Shown here one piece after another: positions 16,639-25,337 of a DNA stretch of 33,845 nucleotides. The notes beneath the pieces are model-generated. The model was not told the DNA's origin, did not search any database, and was given only the letters and a program-made list of their open reading frames with translations. The DNA is from Saprospiraceae bacterium (GTDB lineage Bacteria; Bacteroidota; Bacteroidia; Chitinophagales; Saprospiraceae), in contig JAHDDF010000006.1 in assembly GCA_020629475.1 (NCBI GenBank), forward strand, positions 1 to 33,845, given 5' to 3'. Position numbers and translations under genes: made by a program. The stretch's first letter is position 1. The number at the start of each line of letters is the position of its first letter.

Positions 16639-17823
16639 ATGAATTTTAAACGAAACACGGTTTCTCTCCTTTTTCTGATCTTTCTTATTGCTTCATGTGG
16701 AACAAATCAAGAACCACAAGAACAAATGGAAACGGAAATTGAAAATCCCAAAGTCGACACGATGCGTCTCTTATTTGTAGGAGACATTATGGGACATGGT
16801 CCATTTGTTAGATCAACGGAAGTCATCAAAAATGTACAATACAATTATGAGCCATGCTTCCAATATATCAAACCCATTGTTAGTGATGCTGATTTTGCCA
16901 TCGGCAATTTAGAAGTCACGCTTCCCGGCAAACCACCATATAAAGGTTACCCAAGATTTCGAAGCCCGGATGATCTTGCCTACCATTTAAGGGAAGCCGG
17001 TTTCGATATGTTGGTTACAGCCAACAACCATTCCAATGATGCCAATGGTTCAGGCGTAGTCCATACTCTTGATGTTTTGGAGGAACAAGGATTTTATTAC
17101 ACCGGGACATTTTATGATAAGGACGACAAAAATCTCAACTATCCCCTAGTTGTATATAAAGATGGATTCAAGATGGTATTCTTGAATTACACTTATGACA
17201 CCAATGGAATCCCTACTGAATATCCGACCATGGTCAATGAAATTGACGAAGTACAAATTCAAGCGGATATGGAAGTCGCGAAGAAAATGAATCCGGATTT
17301 TTTAATCGTAGTAATGCATTGGGGATATGAATACAATATTGAGGAAAGTGATGTCCAATCCGGCTTGGCTGAAAAAATCAGGAATTGGGGAGCTGACCTA
17401 ATTGTTGGTGCTCACCCACACGTAGTCCAGCCAATTAAAGAATTTAATGACAAAACTGATTCTTCAGAAATAGTAGTGGCATACTCATTGGGAAATTTTA
17501 TTTCCAATCAAAAAAAGCCTTTGACTGATGGTGGCATCATGTTCGAAATCGATTTAGTCAAAAATTACGAAACGGGAGAAAACTATACTGCGGATCATTA
17601 TTATATCCCCGTTTGGCGATATATACATAGGGACAAAAAATCCGGAAAGAAAACATACCACGCAGTTCCTATTTCTGCCTTCGAAAATGGTGGCGAGCAA
17701 AAATTAGATATGACGGAAAATGACTCTACAAGAATGTCAAAGTACGCAAAGCATGTGCGTAGTCATTTAGGTAAATCAGATAGTCAAGAAAGAATCATTA
17801 GTCGTGAGGAAATCGGATATTAG
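16639..17823 (+). CDS. CapA/YwtB-family lipoprotein (metallophosphatase fold)
   Basis: A 394-residue lipoprotein (FLIASC, Cys20) of the CapA/PgsA family. Metal-site motifs of the calcineurin-like fold are visible: VGDIMGHG (Asp49, His53), GNLEVTLPG, TANNHSNDAN, VMHWGYEYN and GAHPHVVQP. Family members are linked to poly-gamma-glutamate capsule synthesis, but many homologues outside capsule operons are of unknown function and no capB or capC lies here. It leads a plus-strand run with folA 37 bp downstream. Confidence 0.88.
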   Translation: MNFKRNTVSLLFLIFLIASCGTNQEPQEQMETEIENPKVDTMRLLFVGDIMGHGPFVRSTEVIKNVQYNYEPCFQYIKPIVSDADFAIGNLEVTLPGKPPYKGYPRFRSPDDLAYHLREAGFDMLVTANNHSNDANGSGVVHTLDVLEEQGFYYTGTFYDKDDKNLNYPLVVYKDGFKMVFLNYTYDTNGIPTEYPTMVNEIDEVQIQADMEVAKKMNPDFLIVVMHWGYEYNIEESDVQSGLAEKIRNWGADLIVGAHPHVVQPIKEFNDKTDSSEIVVAYSLGNFISNQKKPLTDGGIMFEIDLVKNYETGENYTADHYYIPVWRYIHRDKKSGKKTYHAVPISAFENGGEQKLDMTENDSTRMSKYAKHVRSHLGKSDSQERIISREEIGY

Positions 17824-17829
17824 AAGTCT

Positions 17830-17837
17830 TACCTTTG
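17830..17837 (+). promoter_or_regulatory. -7 promoter motif before folA
   Basis: TACCTTTG fits TAnnTTTG exactly and would start transcription near 17844, 17 nt before the folA ATG. It lies just after the capA stop. No clear -33 TTG is seen, so it may be a secondary promoter inside an operon. Confidence 0.35.
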
Positions 17838-17860
17838 CAATTGATTAAATCCAAAATCGA

Positions 17861-18373
17861 ATGACCGTATCCGCTATAGTTGCAGTAGCCAAAAATAACG
17901 TGATGGGCAGGGACAATGATATCCCTTGGTACTTGCCCGCGGATTTAAAATATTTCAAGAAGACCACCTTGAACCGACACATCATTATGGGTCGGAAAAC
18001 ATTTCAGTCTATTGGTCGACCACTTCCGAAGAGAACCAATATTGTTGTTACTCGTCAACCGTATTTTATTGCAACAGGAATCATTACCGCACACTCAGTT
18101 GATCAAGCTTTGGAAATGGCTTATGATAACGGAGAGGAAGAAGTGTTCATTATCGGGGGTGCTCAAATTTACGAGGCAACGATGCAATACTGGGATCGAC
18201 TTTATCTTACACAAGTTGACTTGACCGTGGACGGCGATACCTTTTTCCCTGAAGTCGATTTTTCAGAGTGGAAACAAATCATCAATGATCCCCATGAGCC
18301 GGATGAAAAAAACGAACATCCATTTACATTCAAGATTTTTGAAAAAATCCATTCCGATAAGGACATTAAATAA
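17861..18373 (+). CDS. folA: Dihydrofolate reductase
   Basis: A 170-residue DHFR that reduces dihydrofolate to tetrahydrofolate with NADPH. The N-terminus has the standard VSAIVAVAKNNVMG, the Met20-loop-like segment RDNDIPWYLPADLKYFKK with catalytic Asp28, then HIIMGRKTFQSIGRPLP and the VFIIGGAQIYE nucleotide-binding strand. Length is standard for chromosomal DHFR. thyA, often next to folA, is not in the window. The following Omp85 gene starts 3 bp after its stop, so they are co-transcribed. Confidence 0.96.
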   Translation: MTVSAIVAVAKNNVMGRDNDIPWYLPADLKYFKKTTLNRHIIMGRKTFQSIGRPLPKRTNIVVTRQPYFIATGIITAHSVDQALEMAYDNGEEEVFIIGGAQIYEATMQYWDRLYLTQVDLTVDGDTFFPEVDFSEWKQIINDPHEPDEKNEHPFTFKIFEKIHSDKDIK

Positions 18374-18376
18374 TTA

Positions 18377-19792
18377 ATGACATTACCCAAACTCATAAGT
18401 ACGCTTCTCCTTGTTTTCGGGATTACGATTTTTCTTCAAGCCCAGGAAGGAAGTGACTATGTCATTATTGAAAATTTTGAATTTGAAGGAAATAAAAAAA
18501 CACGGGAAAAAACCATTACCCGCGAAATGGATTTTGGGATTGGGGACACCTTATCCTTTAAAGACCTTCAAACCCGATTAGAAAAAAACCAAGTCCTACT
18601 TCTCAATACCGGTTTATTCTATGAAGTAGATTTAACCGTCAGAAGTTGGGCGGAAGATAATAGGGTGAGTATCTCGGTTAAGGTTCGTGAAGCTTGGTAT
18701 ATCTACCCCATCCCGATTTTTGAATTAGCCGACCGAAATTTCAACGTTTGGTGGGTCCAGCAAAATAGATCCCTGAAACGGATCAATTTTGGGGTGAGAA
18801 TGTATTATGCTAATATTACCGGAAGGAAGGATTTACTGAAAGGTGTATTGCAATTCGGGTACACCCAAAAGTACGAGCTTGAATATACCATGCCTTTTAT
18901 CAATGAGGCACAAACCCTCGGATTTACGACTAACTTTTTAGTAACCCGAAATCGGGAAGTAGGATTAAGGACCATCAATAATGATGTTGACTTTTATCGA
19001 GAAGATGATGACTTCATGCTTCGGCGATATCGTTACGGATTCGGATTGACTTACCGTCCGGGTTTATACCAACAGCACAAACTTGAAGCTTCATATTTCC
19101 ACCGGGTAGTTGCTGATACCGTAGCTTTTCAAAATCCTGATTTTTTATTGGACGGAAATACCAAACAACGCTACCCTGCCATTGGCTATACTTTCAAGCA
19201 TGACCAACGAGATTTGAAAGCATATCCCATGAGTGGATTTTATGCCGAAGCTGAAATTACCAAAGAGGGCTTTGGTTTATTCAAGGATCACAATCGTTTA
19301 TTCTTAACCGGAACCTATGCCCAATTTATCCCGATTGGTGAAAAGAAAAAATACGGCATCGGGTTAATCGGAAAAGGAAGGGTTCAGATGTTGCGAAATA
19401 AACCCGCCTATTATTCCAATCGTGCCTTGGGGTATGAAGAAGACTATATTCGAGGTTACGAGTTTTATGTAATTGATGGATCGGACTTTGGTTATTTAAA
19501 AACTAGTGTCCGATACGAAATATTCAAGAAGAGAATTAATTGGAAAAAGGCAATGCCCTTCAAGGCGTTTAAAATTATGCCTTTCCGAATTTTCTTGGTT
19601 ACCAATTTCGACATGGGTTACGTGAATGACCCACATTACGATTTCGAAAATCCATTGGCAAATGATTTATTGCTAGGTGGCGGAGTAGGATTGGATTTCG
19701 TAATTTACGTAGACAAAGTAATTCAAATAGAATATAGCGTAAATCGCCTTGGAGAGAAAGGTGTATTTTTACATTACAACCTTTCCTTCTAA
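18377..19792 (+). CDS. Omp85/BamA-like outer-membrane barrel protein with one POTRA domain
   Basis: A 471-residue protein with a signal peptide (about 1-22, ending LQAQ), one POTRA-like domain at about 25-100 (IENFEFEGNKKTREKTITREMD) and a C-terminal barrel ending in an aromatic (HYNLSF), which is the outer-membrane insertion signature. It is much shorter than BamA (several POTRA domains), closer to the single-POTRA Omp85 members common in Bacteroidota. The substrate is unknown. It lies between folA and nadK with gaps of 3 and 10 bp. Confidence 0.83.
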   Translation: MTLPKLISTLLLVFGITIFLQAQEGSDYVIIENFEFEGNKKTREKTITREMDFGIGDTLSFKDLQTRLEKNQVLLLNTGLFYEVDLTVRSWAEDNRVSISVKVREAWYIYPIPIFELADRNFNVWWVQQNRSLKRINFGVRMYYANITGRKDLLKGVLQFGYTQKYELEYTMPFINEAQTLGFTTNFLVTRNREVGLRTINNDVDFYREDDDFMLRRYRYGFGLTYRPGLYQQHKLEASYFHRVVADTVAFQNPDFLLDGNTKQRYPAIGYTFKHDQRDLKAYPMSGFYAEAEITKEGFGLFKDHNRLFLTGTYAQFIPIGEKKKYGIGLIGKGRVQMLRNKPAYYSNRALGYEEDYIRGYEFYVIDGSDFGYLKTSVRYEIFKKRINWKKAMPFKAFKIMPFRIFLVTNFDMGYVNDPHYDFENPLANDLLLGGGVGLDFVIYVDKVIQIEYSVNRLGEKGVFLHYNLSF

Positions 19793-19802
19793 AATCAATT
19801 AA

Positions 19803-20690
19803 TTGCAAGTAGTATTATATAGTAGGTTATTAAAGGAAAAAGATATTCCGGCTGTCCAACAACTCTTAGAGTCTTTGGATCAATTTGATATTACTGCTTT
19901 AGTGCACACTCCGTATTTGGAGCAATTACAAGGAAAAATTAATTTCCCCAGGCCCGTCGGAAAATTTGATAATCACCTTGATTTTAAATTAAGGAAAATA
20001 GATTTCTTCATTTCCTTAGGTGGCGACGGTACTATTTTGGATGCGGCTACGATTGTCCGGGATTATGAAATTCCTATCGTTGGTATTAATTTAGGAAGGC
20101 TTGGTTTTTTAACCAGTGTAAGTAAAGAATATATTCATACAGCCGTTTCACATTTAATTACGAAAAATTACTCCCTTGATAAAAGGCGGCTTTTACATTT
20201 AGATAATAACCAAGGAAAATTATTCGGGGATAGTCCATTTGCATTAAATGATTTTACGATTTTAAAAAGGGATACCTCCTCCATGATCACCATTCATACA
20301 TATATAAATGGTGAGTTCCTGAATTCATATTGGGCGGATGGAATTATTGTTGCCACACCTACCGGCTCCACCGGTTATTCCTTGAGTTGTGGTGGTCCTA
20401 TTATTTTTCCGGATTCCGGAAATTTTATCATCACACCGGTTGCCCCACATAATTTGAATGTAAGACCCATCGTTATCTCCGATGAATCCATTATCTCTTT
20501 TGAAGTAGAGGGACGAACGGATAATTTCTTATGTACCCTGGATTCCAGGTTTGAAACGGTGGGTGAAGAATATCGATTCGCTATACGAAAAGCGAAGTTT
20601 ACCATTTCCATCGTCAAGTTCCCGGACCGTGAATTTCTATGGACGATAAGAAATAAGTTAAATTGGGGTAAGGACGGCAGAAACTCTTAG
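19803..20690 (+). CDS. nadK: NAD kinase
   Basis: A 295-residue NAD kinase that makes NADP from NAD. GGDGT (about 73-77), NLGRLGFLTS (about 96-105) and TPTGSTGYSLSCGGP are the three family signatures; the NE motif appears as ALNDFTI. The start is TTG at 19803 because no ATG lies before the first conserved strand (QVVLYSR), 10 bp after the Omp85 gene. It ends 389 bp before the terminator shared with the opposite strand. Confidence 0.94.
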   Translation: MQVVLYSRLLKEKDIPAVQQLLESLDQFDITALVHTPYLEQLQGKINFPRPVGKFDNHLDFKLRKIDFFISLGGDGTILDAATIVRDYEIPIVGINLGRLGFLTSVSKEYIHTAVSHLITKNYSLDKRRLLHLDNNQGKLFGDSPFALNDFTILKRDTSSMITIHTYINGEFLNSYWADGIIVATPTGSTGYSLSCGGPIIFPDSGNFIITPVAPHNLNVRPIVISDESIISFEVEGRTDNFLCTLDSRFETVGEEYRFAIRKAKFTISIVKFPDREFLWTIRNKLNWGKDGRNS

Positions 20691-20925
20691 GCTCAACACT
20701 TGACAAGTATTCATAATTTATTCTACATTTAGGAAATCATACTTTTCGAGAAATCTTCCAAGCAAGCAAGATGGAGTGTTAAAATTGTTCTTTCCCGAAA
20801 ATTTGGGTAGACAATTTAAACCTACATTAAAACAATGAGTCATATCATTTAAACATTGGCATATTTTATGAAATAAAACAAAAACACATACGAAGTAATT
20901 TTCTATGAATTAAACAGTATAAAGT

Positions 20926-21048
20926 ATGATGGTTTGTTTTTCAAAATCGAACAAAAAAAGCAAACCGAAACAAGGCACGAAAACAAAGCCGTCAACTAAA
21001 AAATCCGGTGGAAGTTCCACTCACATTTTAGAACCACGGCCTTGGTAA
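20926..21048 (+). CDS. Unrecognised small basic ORF (40 codons)
   Basis: ATGATG at 20926 opens a 40-residue frame ending with TAA at 21048. The product is strongly basic: about ten Lys in residues 7-27, then KKSGGSST and the tail HILEPRPW. It has no signal peptide or membrane segment. A terminator hairpin follows 30 bp later, and codon use is like the neighbours, so transcription is likely, but coding status is unproven. It could be a short DNA- or RNA-binding or ribosome-associated protein. I do not recognise a family. Confidence 0.4.
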   Translation: MMVCFSKSNKKSKPKQGTKTKPSTKKSGGSSTHILEPRPW

Positions 21049-21078
21049 ATTTATTTTTCACAACCACATTAAAGGAAA

Positions 21079-21110
21079 AAAGCGTATTTCGAAAATTCGG
21101 AATACGCTTT
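21079..21110. terminator. Bidirectional terminator between the small ORF and speA
   Basis: AAAGCGTATT (21079-21088) pairs with AATACGCTTT (21101-21110), extended inward by a U-G pair and CGAA/TTCG, giving about 14 pairs. Both flanks are A- or T-rich, so it can end the plus-strand (nadK or small ORF) and minus-strand (speA) transcripts. Confidence 0.75.
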
Positions 21111-21146
21111 CTTATCTAAATACAAAAAAGTAATATTACAATAAGG

Positions 21147-22550
21147 TTATTTATAATATCCCAATATATTCATCATGTCCTCTACCTTTTGACTTGAATA
21201 TTCAAGCTTATATTTTAATTCCCCATCCTTTTCTTTTATTGTAATATGAGCCGGCGACGGAATCAAACAATGTTTCAAACCTCCATACCCGGATATATTA
21301 TCTTGATATGCACCGGTATGGAAAAAACCTAGGTACAATGGGGTTTTTGCATCCTTTCTAACCTTGGGTAAAAACAGTTGACTAATATGTGCTTCCGAAT
21401 TATAATAGTCGGAATTATCACAAGTAATACCTCCGATATTTACACGGGTAACTTCATTATTCCATTTATTTAATGGCAATAATAAAAAGCGTTGATCAAT
21501 TCCCCAGGTGTCCGGAAGCGTCGTCATTAATGAATTATTAATCATATACCAAAGCTCCGAATCATTTTGCTGTTTGGAACCAATAACCGAAAATAAAACA
21601 GCGCCACTTTCCCCTACGGTAAAGGTCCCGAATTCCGTATAAATATTAGGAACGGGAATATTATTCTCATCACATGCCTCCTTGATGATTCTGATCATTT
21701 CCCCAATCATGTAGGAATAATCATAATTAAAACCAAGGGATTGCTGTACGGGTAAACCGCCTCCTATATTTAATGAATTTAATGTAGGGCAAATGGATTT
21801 TAATTTGGTATATAATTTAATGCTACGTTTAAATCCATTCCAAAAATAAATGCTATCACGGATTCCTGCATCCATAAAAAAGTGAAGCATTTTTAATTCG
21901 AACTTTGGATTGTCTTTGATCTTATCCCTATAAAAGGAGAGAATTTGATCCCGACGCATTCCTAAGCGAGAAGTATAAAACTGGAATTTAGGTTCCTCTT
22001 CCGTAGCGGCACGAATTCCTAATTCGCATTTTTCACCATCAAAATTTTGCGCCAAATAATCAAACTCGGAAGCATTATCCAAAACAGGCACTACCCTATT
22101 GTAGCCCTTGTGCATTAATTCCAGAATTTTCTCCAGATACCCTTGCGGCTTAAAGCCATTGCAAATGATAATCTTATCCTTGGGAATTTTTCCGTTTTGC
22201 CAAAGGTGTTTAATAATATCAATATCAAACGCGGAAGATATCTCAAGATGCACGTCATGCTGAAGGACTTCCTCTAAAACAAAACTAAAATGTGAACTTT
22301 TGGTACAATAGCAATATTGATAATTACCATCATAAACGTATTGCGCCATAGCGTCCCGGAACAATTCCTTCGCCTTATTTATTTGTTTTCCGATAGACGG
22401 CAAATAAGTAATGCGCAATGGAGAACCATACTCCTCCAACAATGCCACCAAATCAATTCCATGGTAGCGCAATGAATCATCTTGTAAACCAAAGCCCCTC
22501 TGCGGGAAGTCAAAGGTTTGTTCAATAAGATTCAGATAGGTATTCTTCAT
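21147..22550 (-). CDS. speA: Biosynthetic arginine decarboxylase, Bacteroidota type
   Basis: A 467-residue fold-type III PLP decarboxylase that makes agmatine from arginine for polyamine synthesis. YQYCYCTKSSHFSF carries the PLP-binding Lys84, and EISSAFDIDI, ICNGFKPQGY and LNIGGGLPVQQSLGFNYDYS are further conserved blocks. It is shorter than E. coli SpeA (over 600 residues), but this length is the usual Bacteroidota form. It is the last gene of a minus-strand run, 51 bp after the M50 protease gene. Related diaminopimelate or ornithine decarboxylases differ in the first block, so the call is fairly firm. Confidence 0.86.
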   Translation of the reverse strand: MKNTYLNLIEQTFDFPQRGFGLQDDSLRYHGIDLVALLEEYGSPLRITYLPSIGKQINKAKELFRDAMAQYVYDGNYQYCYCTKSSHFSFVLEEVLQHDVHLEISSAFDIDIIKHLWQNGKIPKDKIIICNGFKPQGYLEKILELMHKGYNRVVPVLDNASEFDYLAQNFDGEKCELGIRAATEEEPKFQFYTSRLGMRRDQILSFYRDKIKDNPKFELKMLHFFMDAGIRDSIYFWNGFKRSIKLYTKLKSICPTLNSLNIGGGLPVQQSLGFNYDYSYMIGEMIRIIKEACDENNIPVPNIYTEFGTFTVGESGAVLFSVIGSKQQNDSELWYMINNSLMTTLPDTWGIDQRFLLLPLNKWNNEVTRVNIGGITCDNSDYYNSEAHISQLFLPKVRKDAKTPLYLGFFHTGAYQDNISGYGGLKHCLIPSPAHITIKEKDGELKYKLEYSSQKVEDMMNILGYYK

Positions 22551-22601
22551 CCAAGAAAATTAAGAATGCAATTTTCAGAATTTTCTCGAATTAGTAAATA
22601 C

Positions 22602-23744
22602 TTAGCTTCTTAATTTTTTCCTGAATTTCAAAAATTCAAAGACGCTGTCGGAATCAATTAACCCGATGCTTTTGTCTTCCATCAAAACGGGAAGCATTCC
22701 AAGTTCCGAATTCCTCATATTGGTGATGACCTTATCCAAGGAAATATCAGGTGTGAGATAAATAAAATCACGGCGTACAAATATCTCAATATCATTTCCA
22801 ACACCTGAATTAGGGGTATTAAACCAACGTGCCAATTCATTTTCCGTAAGGATTCCGCTTAATTTTCCTTCATTATCAAAAACGGCAAAATTACGCTCGA
22901 AGCCCCTATCCATCAATTCCTTGACCTCGGTTCGGGTACTGAATGAATTCAAGGGTGTATAATTGGTTTTTACTACTTCCGCAAGAGTAAATTGTTTACG
23001 GAAAGTCTCTTCACGGGTTACCCGTAATTCTTGCCCGGACATAATAAATATAAATGCGGCTAGAATCGCGAGTACCCACTGCCCCGTAAAATATGCAACG
23101 CCAAACAATAGAATCACGAACATCTGTGCCACGAAAGTAGCAATACGCGTAGCGGTAAGTTTATCCGTAAAAATACTCAGTCCGGCACGGAACATCCTTC
23201 CCCCGTCCATAGGCAAGGCCGGTACTAAATTAAATACTACCAAAACCAAATTGATAATGAAAAGAATAGCCATTCCCAATTCAAAACGCGCGGCATTTTC
23301 CAGGCCCGGAAGGTTGGCTTTTCCTTGGAGGGCATCAGTTAATCCGGTGGAAATTTGCTCAACCGTAGTAGGGGCAAAAACCAATAGGTATCCTGCCAAA
23401 AAAATACAAATCACAAGATTCACCAATGGACCGGCTGCCGCTACCCAAAATTCACGGGTCGGGGCTTCGGGCATTTGCCGGATCCTTGCTACGCCAAATA
23501 AAGGGGAAAGAATAATATCATCCGTTTTTATCCCGAAACGTTTCGCCATTACAGCATGGCCCAACTCATGGAGAATCACGCATACGGTAAGCAGAATAAA
23601 AAGAATACTAAAGAAAATGATGGCATCCGTCCCCAAACCATCTTGCGTCCATATCATGTAAACCGCCGGTAACACTAGGATATAGGTCCAGTGCAACTTG
23701 ATCGGAATCCCGAAAATCCGGGCTATTTGAATGGCTCTTCCCAT
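22602..23744 (-). CDS. Site-2 protease (M50) with CBS domains
   Basis: A 380-residue membrane metalloprotease. HELGH at 59-63 supplies two zinc ligands, and NLVPALPMDGGRMF (about 172-185, Asp180) the third. Transmembrane helices surround both motifs (about 21-35, 45-63, 100-127, 155-175, 200-240). Residues about 270-378 form a CBS pair that could sense adenine nucleotides, as in the SpoIVFB-like rhomboid-free M50 group. It may cut a membrane-bound regulator; no anti-sigma target is in the window. It is 79 bp after mazG and 51 bp before speA. Confidence 0.9.
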   Translation of the reverse strand: MGRAIQIARIFGIPIKLHWTYILVLPAVYMIWTQDGLGTDAIIFFSILFILLTVCVILHELGHAVMAKRFGIKTDDIILSPLFGVARIRQMPEAPTREFWVAAAGPLVNLVICIFLAGYLLVFAPTTVEQISTGLTDALQGKANLPGLENAARFELGMAILFIINLVLVVFNLVPALPMDGGRMFRAGLSIFTDKLTATRIATFVAQMFVILLFGVAYFTGQWVLAILAAFIFIMSGQELRVTREETFRKQFTLAEVVKTNYTPLNSFSTRTEVKELMDRGFERNFAVFDNEGKLSGILTENELARWFNTPNSGVGNDIEIFVRRDFIYLTPDISLDKVITNMRNSELGMLPVLMEDKSIGLIDSDSVFEFLKFRKKLRS

Positions 23745-23823
23745 GAATGAGATTTAGAGGAATAACGCTAAGGAAAAGATAATTGTTACCGAGGTATCCT
23801 TTAGTGCTTGTTGAATAGATGCC

Positions 23824-24162
23824 TTATTTCAATTTTTGGTTGTTCGCGTGCCTTTCCTTGTCCCGCTTCGTTTTTTTATCCAAGCTTTTTTTCAAGGCAT
23901 CCGTGAGATCAATTCCCGTTTGGTTCGCCAAGCAAATCAAAACAAAAAGCACGTCAGCCATTTCCGCACCTAAATCATCCATGGCGGAATCTTCCTGCTC
24001 CTTGGTTTTGAAGGATTGTTCACCATAAATCCTAGCCATTAATCGTGCCACCTCCCCTACTTCTTCAGTAAGGATAGCCGTGTTGGTCAATTCATTATAG
24101 TATCGGATACCAACGGAATTGATCCATTCATCTACTATTTTCTGTGCCTCTTTAATCGTCAT
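23824..24162 (-). CDS. MazG-like nucleotide pyrophosphohydrolase
   Basis: A 112-residue all-alpha NTP pyrophosphohydrolase of the MazG/dUTPase superfamily. The metal-binding set is visible as LTEEVGEVARLM (Glu33, Glu34, Glu37) and DLGAEMADVLFVLICLAN (Glu and Asp of ExxD), which hydrolyses non-canonical NTPs to NMP and pyrophosphate. It is a single-domain form, not full-length MazG. Its start codon overlaps the dtd stop by one base (TAATG), so the two are translationally coupled; both are house-cleaning enzymes. Confidence 0.88.
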   Translation of the reverse strand: MTIKEAQKIVDEWINSVGIRYYNELTNTAILTEEVGEVARLMARIYGEQSFKTKEQEDSAMDDLGAEMADVLFVLICLANQTGIDLTDALKKSLDKKTKRDKERHANNQKLK

Positions 24163-24614
24163 TATTCCTTGTTTTTACTGTCCATCCAAATCGTGACGGG
24201 ACCATCGTTCATCAAACGCACTTTCATATCCGCACCAAAGGAACCCGTCCCGACCTTCTTACCAATCGTAAACTCCAATGATTTCACGAATTGTTCATAC
24301 AAAGGGATTGCTACATCCGGTTTTGCCGCTTTGATATAGCTCGGTCTGTTCCCCTTCTTTGTTGAGGCATGCAAGGTAAATTGGCTCACTACGATAATAT
24401 CACCATCTACATCCATAACGGATTTATTCATGACTCCGTTTTCATCATTGAATATCCTTAGGTTCGCGATTTTCCGGCAAAGCCATTCTATATCCTCTTT
24501 TCCGTCCTCATTTTCTATTCCCAATAAAACAAGCAAACCATTTTCAATCTCGGAAATGATTTCACCGTCTACCGTTACGGAGGCACTACCCGTTCTTTGA
24601 ATCAATACACGCAT
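24162..24614 (-). CDS. dtd: D-aminoacyl-tRNA deacylase
   Basis: A 150-residue DTD that hydrolyses D-amino acids from tRNA and so protects translation. The SQFTLHAST motif at about 77-85 and the NDGPVTIWMDS motif with the Gly-cis-Pro loop are the active-site signatures, and GSFGADMKVRL is also conserved. The length is standard. It lies 56 bp after the SRAP gene and overlaps mazG by one base. Confidence 0.95.
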   Translation of the reverse strand: MRVLIQRTGSASVTVDGEIISEIENGLLVLLGIENEDGKEDIEWLCRKIANLRIFNDENGVMNKSVMDVDGDIIVVSQFTLHASTKKGNRPSYIKAAKPDVAIPLYEQFVKSLEFTIGKKVGTGSFGADMKVRLMNDGPVTIWMDSKNKE

Positions 24615-24670
24615 GATGTAGCATTATTAAGGAGGAAAGATAAAACCTCTTTCTTCATAAAATTACAATC

Positions 24671-25330
24671 TCAAAACAAAGTAGGTTGTTCAGGCAATTC
24701 TCGATGAAGTTCCGGGTAATTGTTCGTCCGTTTATTTACGGCATTTGACACCTTATATATATGTAGGCTATCATCAGGGAGTGGACGCATGAGTTCGGAA
24801 ATGCGGGAAGCAGGAATATTTTCCAGCCATTCCATTTGATCATCTCCTTGTAATAAAACCGGTGCACGGTTATGGACGGTACTCATTTCAGCATTGGGTT
24901 CCGTAGTAAGAATTACGCAAGATTGGAGCAACATTCCCCCTTCAACTTTCTCCTTGTAAATGCCACCAAAAACCAAGGGTTCTTCTTGATTTTTCCACAG
25001 GATACGGTAAGGCATTTTATCCTTTCCTTCCCGTTTCCATTCATAAAATGAATCAGCGATGATCAAACATCGTCGAGGTAAAATATCATACTTAAAAGAT
25101 GCTTTTTCAAAAACGGTTTCGCTTCTGGCGTTGATCAATAGTTTTCCGGAACCATAAGCAGGAAATCCCCAAGTCATCAATCCCAATTGTTTTTTACCTT
25201 GGGCTACACCATGAACGGCTTGGGTAGGACAAACATTGTAACTAATAATGGGCTCAAAATTAATTTCAATATCAGGAAGCTTCTTCTTCAAGCCTTCCTT
25301 TTTAAAAGAAAAAGACATCCTACCGCACAT
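24671..25330 (-). CDS. SRAP domain protein (YedK/HMCES family)
   Basis: A 219-residue SOS-response-associated peptidase-like protein. Cys2 in MCGRMSF is the catalytic residue that becomes N-terminal after Met removal and forms a thiazolidine link to abasic sites in single-stranded DNA. INARSET, IIADSFYEWK (the Glu) and TVHNRAPVLL (the His) complete the active site. Length is standard. It lies 7 bp after the hydrolase gene. It is a DNA-damage protein in the same window as a disrupted recA, and no LexA box was identified. Confidence 0.93.
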   Translation of the reverse strand: MCGRMSFSFKKEGLKKKLPDIEINFEPIISYNVCPTQAVHGVAQGKKQLGLMTWGFPAYGSGKLLINARSETVFEKASFKYDILPRRCLIIADSFYEWKREGKDKMPYRILWKNQEEPLVFGGIYKEKVEGGMLLQSCVILTTEPNAEMSTVHNRAPVLLQGDDQMEWLENIPASRISELMRPLPDDSLHIYKVSNAVNKRTNNYPELHRELPEQPTLF

Positions 25331-25337
25331 GGTGATC

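Larger units (their letters stand above)
20691..21146. other. 456-bp gap with a 40-codon ORF and a bidirectional terminator
   Basis: This gap between convergent nadK and speA holds the small ORF at 20926-21048 and the hairpin at 21079-21110. The AT-rich 230 bases before the ORF show GAAAATTTG and similar -7-like strings but no promoter I would defend. Confidence 0.5.

Noticed and set aside
16110-16642. Two long plus-strand frames opposite thrB
   Set aside because: They are antisense to a fully motif-supported homoserine kinase and have no recognisable domain.
16687-16702. TGCTTCATGTGGAACA as a parS site in the capA signal region
   Set aside because: Three mismatches including the central palindrome; likely chance within a signal peptide.
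22963-23661. 232-codon open frame on the plus strand
   Set aside because: It lies wholly antisense to the M50 protease gene, whose zinc motifs are clear; the frame has a Ser/Arg/Ile-biased composition typical of a shadow.
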